Of a stretch of 7,817 nt of DNA, positions 1 to 5,308 are shown in pieces; positions within the stretch are counted from its first letter, which is position 1; the number at the start of each line of letters is the position of its first letter. The stretch is from Evtepia sp. (GTDB lineage Bacteria; Bacillota; Clostridia; Oscillospirales; Oscillospiraceae): the NCBI GenBank assembly GCA_020025735.1, contig JAHHRP010000087.1:1-7817 (forward strand). Direction: 5' to 3'. The notes beneath the pieces were generated by a model. The model was not told the origin of the DNA. It ran no database searches and saw only the letters and a program-made list of their open reading frames with translations. The position numbers were made by a program, and so were the translations under genes.

Positions 1-11
1 GAATTATACAT

Positions 12-48
12 AGGTCGGAAGGATCTGTGTACCCAGATCGGCCGACCT
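12..48 (+). repeat. Long imperfect hairpin before the first gene
   Basis: AGGTCGG (12-18) pairs with CCGACCT (42-48), and inside it GATCTG (22-27) pairs with CAGATC (34-39), leaving a six-base loop and a small internal loop. No T-run follows, so it is not a typical rho-independent terminator. It ends immediately before the GTG at 49 and carries a purine-rich SD-like stretch (GGAAGGA, 17-23) in its left arm. It could be an mRNA leader structure or part of an upstream coding frame. The pairing is read directly; the role is unknown. Confidence 0.6.
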
Positions 49-264
49 GTGACCTGTGAGTATCGGATTTTGATTCGAACGCTCCCGCCGCCTCTCTGTT
101 GTGAAAGCTATGGGGTAAGCATTACCGTAGTCCAAACAGGGGAAAAGGCGGCAGTACCGGACGTCACTGTTGTACCTGAGCGTGTGGAGGAGCTGGCAGA
201 GTTGCTGGTTGCTGGGGGTGTAACACCATGTACATTGATGGATATTGTCGAGGATTGGTTGTAA
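49..264 (+). CDS. Small DUF6514-like protein of unknown function (start uncertain)
   Basis: This 71-residue frame looks real because it resembles the DUF6514 family of small Clostridia proteins: a YGV segment near residue 21, an acidic middle with PDVT near residue 38, a short helix (VEELAELL, 46-53) and a C-terminal MDIVEDWL ending (64-71). I assign the family from memory of this pattern, and its function is unknown. The listed start is a GTG with no well-spaced ribosome binding site. The frame stays open to the left edge of the window, so the true start may lie outside. Two tandem copies of GACCTGT (44-57) overlap the listed start. No signal peptide or membrane segment is evident. The P-loop gene begins 85 bases downstream in the same direction with no terminator between, so they may be cotranscribed. 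Confidence 0.62.
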   Translation: MTCEYRILIRTLPPPLCCESYGVSITVVQTGEKAAVPDVTVVPERVEELAELLVAGGVTPCTLMDIVEDWL

Positions 265-349
265 CAGATCGGTCTAAAAGAGCGTGTGACAGAGATGCCA
301 AGGAAAACATAAGCTGGAGCAGATCATTTTGAAGCCGGGAGGACAGGAT

Positions 350-1423
350 ATGGCAGAGAATTTTCATGGCGTCCAGTTTTTTCTGGGGGCAAATTCAGCG
401 CAGGGATTTTCGTCTCTTTATGACCAGTGGGTGGACCAGAGCCAATTGCAAGCTTTTTATGTCATCAAAGGGGGGGCCGGATGTGGGAAATCCACTTTGA
501 TGCACAGAATTGCTCAGTGGTCAGAGCAGGTGGGGGATGCAGTGGAGTACATTCGTTGCTCTGGAGACCCAGATTCTCTGGACGGGGTCTATCTGCCTGC
601 TAAGGGCGTTGCTTTGGTGGATGGGACTTCCCCGCATAGGATAGATCCTGAATATCCTGGTGCTGTGGGTCATTATGTGAATCTTGGGATGGGTTACGAT
701 CACAAGGCACTCTTTTCCATCCGTGCAGAGATTGTTGAAGCCACACAGGCTTATCGAAACTGCTATCCAGAGGCCAGCCGCTGCATTAAGGGTGCGGTGG
801 ACAGTTATCATCGGGGATGTGCACCCCTTCAGACAGCGGAGACGCTGGAGGAAATGAAGCAGTTGGCAAAGGAGATTCTGGCCAAAGAGCTGAAAACCAC
901 TTGTCCTGTGCCAGGCAAAAGGGTTTGGCGCTTTTTAGGTGGACCGACCTGTCAAGGCCGGATTTTATTGGAAGGCACAGTGGCTGCTTTGTGTGAGCGA
1001 GGATATGAGATTCGAGACGGGTGTGGTCTGGCGGGTGGCTTGATCGAGTTTTTGGCAAATGCGTTCCAAGCAGGTGGATATGATGTGATCGTTTGTCCTT
1101 GTCCTGAGAATCCAGATCAACTGGAACATCTGCTGATACCAGAGCGGTCTTTGGCCTTTGTGACAGGACCTATGAGGAGTACGTTGGACGTTCAGAAGAT
1201 TGATACGCAGAGTTTCGTAGAGAACTCAGTCTGGCAGGAAAGCAAGCATTTTCTCGACCAGTGTACTCGAATGGCAGAAGAACAGATGACGGAAGGGATG
1301 GAACATCTGGCGAAGGCAAAAAGGCGACATGATCTGCTGGAAGAGCTTTATCATCCTCACATGGACTTTTCTTATTGTGAGGAGCAGATAGAGCGGCTAT
1401 GGAAGGAGATTCAAGAGCTTTGA
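350..1423 (+). CDS. Duplicated P-loop ATPase-like protein (PRK06851-type), second P-loop degenerate
   Basis: I chose the ATG at 350 (357 residues) because GGAGG at 338-342 lies seven bases upstream; a TTG at 329 overlaps that region and is less likely. The protein has a clear Walker A motif, GGAGCGKST (residues 41-49), then SGDPDSLDGV (71-80) and DGTSPH (91-96). These match my recollection of the uncharacterised PRK06851 family of about 365 residues, seen in Clostridia and some bacilli. The second half repeats the layout: FLGGPTCQG (195-203) mirrors FLGANSAQG (11-19), DGCGLAGGLI (223-232) sits where the second P-loop should be, and PENPDQLEHLLIPE (252-265) mirrors the DPDSLDGV region. The second loop lacks the GK[ST] lysine, so that copy probably does not bind nucleotide in the usual way. 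The C-terminus is helical and charged. It is soluble and cytoplasmic by appearance; substrate and partners are unknown. Confidence 0.82.
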   Translation: MAENFHGVQFFLGANSAQGFSSLYDQWVDQSQLQAFYVIKGGAGCGKSTLMHRIAQWSEQVGDAVEYIRCSGDPDSLDGVYLPAKGVALVDGTSPHRIDPEYPGAVGHYVNLGMGYDHKALFSIRAEIVEATQAYRNCYPEASRCIKGAVDSYHRGCAPLQTAETLEEMKQLAKEILAKELKTTCPVPGKRVWRFLGGPTCQGRILLEGTVAALCERGYEIRDGCGLAGGLIEFLANAFQAGGYDVIVCPCPENPDQLEHLLIPERSLAFVTGPMRSTLDVQKIDTQSFVENSVWQESKHFLDQCTRMAEEQMTEGMEHLAKAKRRHDLLEELYHPHMDFSYCEEQIERLWKEIQEL

Positions 1424-1442
1424 GAACAACGAGTGTGCCCCC

Positions 1443-1471
1443 TTGCATCCCTCTTTATCCTGTGCTACAAT
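1443..1471 (+). promoter_or_regulatory. Extended -10 promoter for the PAP2 phosphatase gene
   Basis: TTGCAT (1443-1448) and TACAAT (1466-1471) are separated by 17 bases, and TG at 1463-1464 gives an extended -10 element. Transcription should start near 1478, giving a leader of about 25 bases before the ATG at 1503. The promoter starts 20 bases after the stop of the upstream P-loop gene, with no terminator between, so the phosphatase gene may be transcribed both on its own and by read-through. Confidence 0.7.
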
Positions 1472-1502
1472 GAGCCAGCATAAATAGGAAGGGGGCGGTG
1501 GG

Positions 1503-2075
1503 ATGAATCCACTGTCCATGGCAGAGTTAGGGGTTTTAGATTGGATTGCTGCCCACTGCCATAATGGTGTACTGGATAAAGTGATCCCTATGATTACCAG
1601 TTTGGGAAACGCTGGGATTTTTTGGATTGTCTTAGGGATGCTCATTCTGATTTTCCATCGTGGAGAGCGAAGTACTGGACTTCAAGTGTTGCTGGCGCTG
1701 TTATTTAGTTTGCTTGTCTGTAACCTATTTTTAAAAAACCTTGTTGGACGGACTCGTCCTTTTGATCTGAACACGACGGTAGAGCTTCTAGTGCTGCGGC
1801 CGTGGGATTCGTCGTTTCCTTCTGGGCACACGTCTGCCTCGTTCGCTGCGGCGATGGTCCTCGTACTACGACGATGGTGGGGAAGATGGGCTGCTTTGGC
1901 TCTGGCAATTCTCATTGCCTTTTCTCGGCTGTACTTGTACGTCCATTTTCCAACGGATGTGCTGGGTGGATTGGCAGTAGGAATGTTCTGCGGCTGGTTG
2001 GCTGTGGTTGTTTGGAATAGATGGATTGCATCTCATTGGCCAGAAGAGCATCCACATCCCAAAAGAAGAGAATAA
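1503..2075 (+). CDS. PAP2-family membrane phosphatase
   Basis: This 190-residue integral membrane protein carries all three parts of the type 2 phosphatidic acid phosphatase signature: K78-x6-R85-P86, the PSGH box at 106-109, and S141-R142-x5-H148-x3-D152. In this superfamily the two histidines act as nucleophile and acid/base on lipid phosphate or pyrophosphate substrates such as phosphatidic acid, phosphatidylglycerol phosphate or undecaprenyl pyrophosphate. The exact substrate cannot be read from the sequence. About five or six hydrophobic segments are visible (roughly residues 38-52, 60-76, 110-122, 129-140 and 153-171), and the length is usual for small bacterial members. AAGGGGG at 1489-1495 is seven bases before the ATG. 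The C-terminal tail is hydrophilic with Glu, His, Pro and Lys. The gene has its own promoter and ends on a bidirectional terminator. Undecaprenyl pyrophosphate recycling is one plausible role but is inference. Confidence 0.9.
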   Translation: MNPLSMAELGVLDWIAAHCHNGVLDKVIPMITSLGNAGIFWIVLGMLILIFHRGERSTGLQVLLALLFSLLVCNLFLKNLVGRTRPFDLNTTVELLVLRPWDSSFPSGHTSASFAAAMVLVLRRWWGRWAALALAILIAFSRLYLYVHFPTDVLGGLAVGMFCGWLAVVVWNRWIASHWPEEHPHPKRRE

Positions 2076-2108
2076 AAATGCGTCGTGATTGATCACGACG
2101 CATTTTTT
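2074..2108. terminator. Bidirectional rho-independent terminator between PAP2 and proC
   Basis: ATGCGTCGTGA (2078-2088) pairs perfectly with TCACGACGCAT (2093-2103) around a TTGA loop. A run of A (2074-2078) lies on the left and a run of T (2103-2108) on the right, so the same hairpin can end transcripts from the PAP2 gene on the + strand and from proC on the - strand. The A-run overlaps the last bases of the PAP2 stop codon. Nine bases separate the T-run from the proC stop codon. Confidence 0.92.
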
Positions 2109-2117
2109 GCAGAAGGG

Positions 2118-2921
2118 TTATTTTTTCCCCAAAGCGGCGTTTTTTTCGCAGGCAGCGATCACAGCATCCATAAATGCAGCCCGTGTGCCTCGCTGTTCCA
2201 GGGTGCGTACGCCTTGGATGGTACTTCCGCCAGGGCTGCACACCTCATTTTTCAGCTGGTCTGGGTGCTTTCCGGTATCCAGAACCATTTTGGCAGCGCC
2301 CAACAGGGTTTGTGCGGCGTAACGGACAGCGTCCATCCGAGGCAGACCACAGGCAACCCCGCCGTCGGCCATAGCATCCAGCATCAAGTAAGCATAGGCA
2401 GGGCCACAGCCAGAGACAGCGGCACCCACATCCATGAGAGACTCCTCAATTCGGAAGAGCTGGCCGGAGTTGTGCATCAGCTGTAAAAAACCTGCTTCTA
2501 TTTCTTCGGTGACGTTTTTGCTAAACTCGTATAGCACTACGCCTTGTCCTACGGCAACAGGGGTGTTGGGCATGATGCGGATGACAGGATATGGCTGCCC
2601 GGCCATTTGTTGAATCTGAGCGATGGTCAGCCCAGCAGCCATAGAGACCAAAATAGGGGCCTGGGATCGGCGGGCCAGGATCGGCTGGATGGTAGAAAGC
2701 ACCTCTCCCATGAGATGGGGCTTGACACCAAGGAAAAGGTAGCGGCTGCTCTGGGCAACGGTTTCATTGTCACTGGCGGTAAAACCGATTTCCTGTGCCA
2801 ACTGCTGGGCTCGCTCGGGGGAACGGTTGGACAGGATGCCATCTTTTTGCTTTTGACTGACGGCACGGGCGATGGCTCCTCCCATATTTCCGCAGCCAAT
2901 AAGACCGAAGGTATATTGCAT
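2118..2921 (-). CDS. proC: Pyrroline-5-carboxylate reductase
   Basis: ProC reduces 1-pyrroline-5-carboxylate to L-proline with NAD(P)H, the last step of proline synthesis, in the cytoplasm. The 267 residues show an N-terminal Rossmann fold with GLIGCGNMG (6-14), VKP at 66-68, RIMPNTP (115-121), the substrate-binding SGCGPAY (170-176) and the C-terminal signature CSPGGSTIQGVRTLE (228-242). Length and motif order are those of typical bacterial ProC; the C in place of S in the usual SGSGPAY is a small variation. I chose the ATG at 2921 because an AGGAG (2930-2934 on the - strand) lies eight bases upstream; the GTG at 2930 overlaps this ribosome binding site. The gene stands alone, converging with the PAP2 gene and divergent from ridA. 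Confidence 0.96.
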   Translation of the reverse strand: MQYTFGLIGCGNMGGAIARAVSQKQKDGILSNRSPERAQQLAQEIGFTASDNETVAQSSRYLFLGVKPHLMGEVLSTIQPILARRSQAPILVSMAAGLTIAQIQQMAGQPYPVIRIMPNTPVAVGQGVVLYEFSKNVTEEIEAGFLQLMHNSGQLFRIEESLMDVGAAVSGCGPAYAYLMLDAMADGGVACGLPRMDAVRYAAQTLLGAAKMVLDTGKHPDQLKNEVCSPGGSTIQGVRTLEQRGTRAAFMDAVIAACEKNAALGKK

Positions 2922-2944
2922 GAAAATCACTCCTATGCTATTGG

Positions 2945-2950
2945 ATTATA
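2945..2950 (-). promoter_or_regulatory. Possible -10 element of proC
   Basis: On the - strand the sequence reads TATAAT, a perfect -10 hexamer, 24 bases upstream of the proC ATG. Seventeen bases further upstream the hexamer is ACAAAC, which is not a good -35, so the promoter is either weak or activator-dependent. The would-be -35 region lies inside an imperfect hairpin (2963-2993, CGGCCGTTT with AAACGGTCG), which could be a protein-binding site. The hexamer is seen; its use is inferred. Confidence 0.45.
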
Positions 2951-3157
2951 ATCTCTTGTAGACGGCCGTTTGTTTTTGGAGAAAAAACGGTCGGAAAGGA
3001 AGTGTTTTATTTTATTCTAACACAAGCCTTGGCAGCAAACAAGGGAAAGCAGGAACGAGGAAAGGAAAAATTCTCGTCAGAATGGAAAAAGGGACTGGGG
3101 AAAGAAAGAAGGCTTTTGGTTCCCTCTCCAAGGTTTTGCAAGGGGCATCAATGGCAC
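2951..3157. other. Non-coding divergent spacer between proC and ridA
   Basis: I see no credible gene here. Short open frames exist but have lysine- and arginine-rich composition without family resemblance or good ribosome binding sites. The spacer holds an imperfect hairpin at 2963-2993 and a strongly purine-rich + strand stretch at about 3037-3112. Near its right edge GCAAG (3138-3142) is the inverse of CTTGC (3157-3161), flanking the start of the ridA -35 element. The purine bias is unusual but could simply be low-constraint DNA. Confidence 0.55.
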
Positions 3158-3186
3158 TTGCGCTCAGAGAGAAGGTACGGTAAAAT
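3158..3186 (+). promoter_or_regulatory. Candidate ridA promoter
   Basis: TTGCGC (3158-3163) and TAAAAT (3181-3186) are exactly 17 bases apart. The expected start near 3193 would give a leader of about 120 bases before the ridA ATG at 3313. An AT-rich stretch follows the -10. The inverse pair GCAAG (3138-3142) and CTTGC (3157-3161) overlaps the left edge of the -35 and could be an operator. Confidence 0.55.
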
Positions 3187-3192
3187 TAAAAA

Positions 3193-3312
3193 ATAATAAC
3201 AACTAATGTGATGTTGAACTGAGGAGGACCTCCGAACCCTGTTAGCGTGATTAGGTCTAGGGTACGGAAAAAATAGTATGGATGGAACCCAAACAGAAAG
3301 GAAGCGTATCAA
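3193..3312 (+). promoter_or_regulatory. Structured 5' leader of ridA, class unassigned
   Basis: Two overlapping pairings are visible. TCCGAACCCT (3231-3240) pairs with AGGGTACGGA (3259-3268), with a single A-A mismatch. GACCT (3227-3231), just 5' of that stem, is complementary to AGGTC (3253-3257) in its loop. Base 3231 can join only one stem. Together they have the A-B-A'-B' order of an H-type pseudoknot, or they could be alternatives. A self-complementary GGAGGACCTCC lies at 3223-3233. The ridA ribosome binding site (AAAGGAAG, around 3297-3304, with the ATG at 3313) lies downstream and is not obviously paired. No T-run follows, so this is not a terminator. I compared it mentally with common riboswitch cores and did not recognise one. 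Confidence 0.45.
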
Positions 3313-3684
3313 ATGGAAATCATTAACACTGACAAAGCACCGGCAGCCATCGGTCCCTACTCCCAGGCAGTGGAGTCCGGCGGATTCGTCTTTGCCTCTG
3401 GCCAACTTGGCTTGATCCCAGACACTGGAGCGTTGGCACACTCCATGGCTGCTCAAACGGTTCAGGCATTGGAGAATGTTATTTCTGTACTCAAGGCGGC
3501 TGGCTTGACACTGAATAATGTGGTCAAGACCACTTGCTATCTTAAGAGCATTGAGGACTTCTCGCTGTTTAATGAGATTTATGCCCAATATTTTAAAGAT
3601 CATGCCCCTGCACGTTCCTGCTTTGCAGTAGCACATCTTCCTAAAGATGCGCTGGTGGAGATTGAAGTGATCGCAGCAAGATAA
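3313..3684 (+). CDS. ridA: RidA family enamine/imine deaminase
   Basis: RidA (Rid/YER057c/UK114 family) is a small cytoplasmic trimer that hydrolyses reactive enamines and imines such as 2-aminoacrylate, released by PLP enzymes including threonine and serine dehydratases, to keto acids and ammonia. The 123-residue length is typical. Seen here are IGPYSQA (13-19), ASGQLGL (28-34), the PARSC block (99-103) and LPKDALVEIEVIA (109-121). By comparison with E. coli RidA as I remember it, R101 corresponds to the catalytic Arg105, C103 to Cys107, E116 to Glu120 and Y16 to Tyr17, so the active site appears complete. The gene is monocistronic: it has its own promoter candidate and structured leader and ends on a strong terminator. 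The start is supported by an AGGA-type site about nine bases upstream. Confidence 0.96.
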   Translation: MEIINTDKAPAAIGPYSQAVESGGFVFASGQLGLIPDTGALAHSMAAQTVQALENVISVLKAAGLTLNNVVKTTCYLKSIEDFSLFNEIYAQYFKDHAPARSCFAVAHLPKDALVEIEVIAAR

Positions 3685-3705
3685 ATTTATTTTACAAACA
3701 TCCCC

Positions 3706-3740
3706 AAAACGGCATGGCCAAAGGGTCATGCCGTTTTCTT
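3706..3740 (+). terminator. Rho-independent terminator of ridA
   Basis: AAAACGGCATG (3706-3716) pairs with CATGCCGTTTT (3727-3737), with a ten-base loop region, followed by CTT so that the T-rich tail spans 3734-3740. It lies 22 bases after the ridA stop and separates ridA from the transporter operon. The A-run on the left arm could allow weak action on the opposite strand, but no gene there needs it. Confidence 0.88.
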
Positions 3741-3860
3741 GTCCGTATGGAGAGCATAATCTGGGAAACGTTTTGGATAGAGATGCCGATGCGATAAGGT
3801 AAAGTGAGCGTTTGCGGAGACACTTTATGGCAGAAAAGCCAGCTAAGATACAAAAAAAAG
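3741..3860. other. Non-coding region upstream of the liv promoter, with inverted repeats
   Basis: No gene is visible. Two symmetrical sequences stand out: AAACGTTT (3766-3773) inside GGGAAACGTTTTGG, which loosely resembles LacI/CcpA-type operators, and TAAAGTG (3800-3806) facing CACTTTA (3821-3827) across 14 bases. Both lie upstream of the likely -35 at 3861, where an activator or repressor could bind. The role is inference. Confidence 0.4.
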
Positions 3861-3889
3861 TTGCAAAACAGAGGGATTTATAGTAAACT
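3861..3889 (+). promoter_or_regulatory. Candidate promoter of the branched-chain amino-acid transporter operon
   Basis: TTGCAA (3861-3866) and TAAACT (3884-3889) are 17 bases apart, and an A-run precedes the -35. Transcription would start near 3896 and leave a leader of about 68 bases. In that leader TGCGT (3906-3910) can pair with ACGCA (3932-3936), and the binding-protein ribosome binding site AGGAGG (3951-3956) is free. The -10 matches consensus at four of six positions, so confidence is moderate. Confidence 0.55.
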
Positions 3890-3963
3890 GTATGTCAAAG
3901 TCAGTTGCGTACATAAGTCCGCCATGGAAAGACGCATCGACGAATGAATAAGGAGGTATATCA

Positions 3964-5178
3964 ATGAAGAAGATTCTTGCACTTCTGCTGGCAGGCTGTA
4001 TGGCATTTGCACTGTGCGCCTGCGGCACCCCTGCGGAACCCAGCAGTCAAGGAAACCAGGGAGACAATTCCACGGCATCCGGTGACACCGTTGTTATCGG
4101 GGTGTTCGAGCCTCTGTCTGGCGATAACGGCGCTGGCGGTAAGCAGGAGGTCCTGGGGATGCAGTATGCAAACTCCGTGACCCCTACCGTAGACATCGGT
4201 GGTAAGACTTACAATGTAAAGCTGGAAGTGGTGGACAACGAGTCCTCTAACGATAAGGCCGTTTCCGCTGCCAGCAACCTGATCTCCAAGAATGTCTCTG
4301 TCATCCTAGGCTCCTATGGTTCTGGGGTGTCCATCGCTGCCTCTGACACGTTCGGTCAGGCTGGCATTCCTGCAATGGGCGTGACCTGCACCAATCCTCA
4401 GATCACAGAGGGCAATGACCACTATTTCAGGATCTGCTTCCTGGACCCCTTCCAGGGTACCGTCCTGGCAAACTTCGCCAAGGAAGAGCTGGATGCGAAA
4501 AAGGTCTACTGCCTTGGCCAGCTGGGCAACGACTATGACCAGGGCCTGATGAATTACTTCAAGCAGGCTGCTGAGGGCATGGGCATTGAATGCGTTGTGG
4601 AGTCTTTCCCCGTCAACAACTCCGACTTCACTTCCTATCTGACCAGCGCCAAGAATCAGGGAGCGGACGTGATCTTTGCCCCCACCTCAATCAGCTATGC
4701 ACAGCTGATTGTTAAGCAGGCTGCGGCACAGGGGTTGGATATCCCTCTGCTGGCTTCCGACACTTGGGATTCCAATGTCATTCTGGGTGCTGCCAAGGGC
4801 ACAGATGTTGATGTCTATGTTACTACCTTCTACGCCGAAGGTGGAAACGCGGAGTTTGAGAAGGGCTTCAAGGAGTGGATCAAGGCCGATAGTACCAACC
4901 TGACCAACAACGGAGGCAACGACATCATCTCTGCCGTTTCTGTTATGGGTTATGACGCATACTACACGGCGCTGGAGGCACTGAAAGCTGCTGGTTCTAC
5001 CAATCCTGCTGATGTGATGGCTGCTCTGCCCAAGGTGAACTATACCGGCATCACGGGTGAGATTTCCTTCAACGAGGAAGGCGATGCAAACCGCGACAGT
5101 GCCTTTGTGAAGAAGTCCAACAGTGAGACCGGCCTGTGGGAGTTCGTTACTGTTCAAGGCATCAAGGACGCGAAGTAA
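3964..5178 (+). CDS. livK: Branched-chain amino-acid ABC transporter, substrate-binding lipoprotein
   Basis: This 404-residue protein is the extracellular substrate-binding component of a HAAT-family (type I, Leu/Ile/Val-binding) importer. The N-terminus is a lipoprotein signal: two lysines, a hydrophobic core and a lipobox LCAC ending at Cys20, the predicted lipidated residue. A Ser/Asn/Gly linker (about 24-40) then leads into the periplasmic-binding fold: VVIGVFEPLSG (43-53), VILGSYGSGVSIAASD (113-128), IPAMGVTCTNPQIT (135-148), LGNDYDQGL (187-195) and YTGITGEISFN (360-370). These are usual landmarks of the LivJ/LivK group. Ligand preference cannot be read safely; branched-chain amino acids are the likeliest given LivH, LivM and LivG downstream, but related members bind amides, urea or other amino acids. 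AGGAGG is seven bases before the ATG. Codon choice here (many CTG, AAC, TCC, GGC) looks more biased than in ridA or the P-loop gene, fitting high expression. Confidence 0.93.
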   Translation: MKKILALLLAGCMAFALCACGTPAEPSSQGNQGDNSTASGDTVVIGVFEPLSGDNGAGGKQEVLGMQYANSVTPTVDIGGKTYNVKLEVVDNESSNDKAVSAASNLISKNVSVILGSYGSGVSIAASDTFGQAGIPAMGVTCTNPQITEGNDHYFRICFLDPFQGTVLANFAKEELDAKKVYCLGQLGNDYDQGLMNYFKQAAEGMGIECVVESFPVNNSDFTSYLTSAKNQGADVIFAPTSISYAQLIVKQAAAQGLDIPLLASDTWDSNVILGAAKGTDVDVYVTTFYAEGGNAEFEKGFKEWIKADSTNLTNNGGNDIISAVSVMGYDAYYTALEALKAAGSTNPADVMAALPKVNYTGITGEISFNEEGDANRDSAFVKKSNSETGLWEFVTVQGIKDAK

Positions 5179-5185
5179 GTCTGAT

Positions 5186-5221
5186 ACTGTATGGTTTTCT
5201 GATACAGTTTCAGTAATACTG
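5186..5221 (+). repeat. Alternating inverted repeats after livK
   Basis: ACTGTAT (5186-5192), ATACAGT (5202-5208) and ACTGT (5217-5221) follow each other. The middle copy can pair with either neighbour, so two mutually exclusive hairpins are possible. The second is followed by a T-rich stretch (TTTTGATCTGTTTT), which resembles a weak terminator. This lies in the gap between livK and livH, where partial termination could lower permease expression relative to the binding protein. The pairing is seen; the role is inferred. Confidence 0.45.
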
Positions 5222-5232
5222 TTTTGATCTGT

Positions 5233-5269
5233 TTTGTGGCGGGGGCACGGCCTGTGCTCCCGCCACAAA
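5233..5269 (+). repeat. Strong intercistronic hairpin between livK and livH
   Basis: TTTGTGGCGGGGGCAC (5233-5248) pairs with GTGCTCCCGCCACAAA (5254-5269): 16 consecutive pairs with one G-U and a five-base GGCCT loop. The sequence after it is ATTCAG, without a T-run, so it is not a classical terminator. In binding-protein transporter operons such hairpins often protect the 3' end of the binding-protein message and so help make more of it than of the permeases; that function is inferred here. Confidence 0.8.
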
Positions 5270-5271
5270 TT

Positions 5272-5308
5272 CAGAGGAGGTTCTCTCAGGTGATCCTGTG
5301 ATCCTCTG
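5272..5308 (+). promoter_or_regulatory. Nested hairpin with unused ribosome binding site and three-codon frame
   Basis: CAGAGGA (5272-5278) pairs with TCCTCTG (5302-5308), and inside it CAGG (5287-5290) pairs with CCTG (5295-5298) around TGAT. The left arm contains AGAGGAGG (5273-5280), as strong as any ribosome binding site in the window, yet no long gene starts at the right distance. The frame that does is GTG ATC CTG TGA (5290-5301), reading Met-Ile-Leu-stop. It may be a minimal leader frame or chance. Confidence 0.35.

Noticed and set aside
3002..3196. Short + strand frame (64 codons) in the proC-ridA spacer
   Set aside because: Lys/Arg-rich translation caused by the purine-rich tract, no good ribosome binding site, and it overlaps the likely ridA promoter.
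3255..3268. Resemblance of TCTAGGGTACGG to the start of the guanidine-I (ykkC) riboswitch
   Set aside because: The other conserved blocks of that class are absent downstream, and ridA is not a typical member of its regulon.
3148..3729. Open frame of 193 codons on the - strand opposite ridA and its leader
   Set aside because: It spans the ridA gene, its promoter, leader and part of the terminator; ridA is a confident gene, and the antisense protein shows no recognisable motif.
3763..3776. Definite CcpA (cre) site
   Set aside because: It misses the conserved outer T and C positions of the consensus, so I list it only as an operator-like palindrome.
5233..5269. Rho-independent terminator after livK
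   Set aside because: The stem is strong but no T-run follows, and the operon genes continue in the same direction; a stabilising or processing hairpin fits better.
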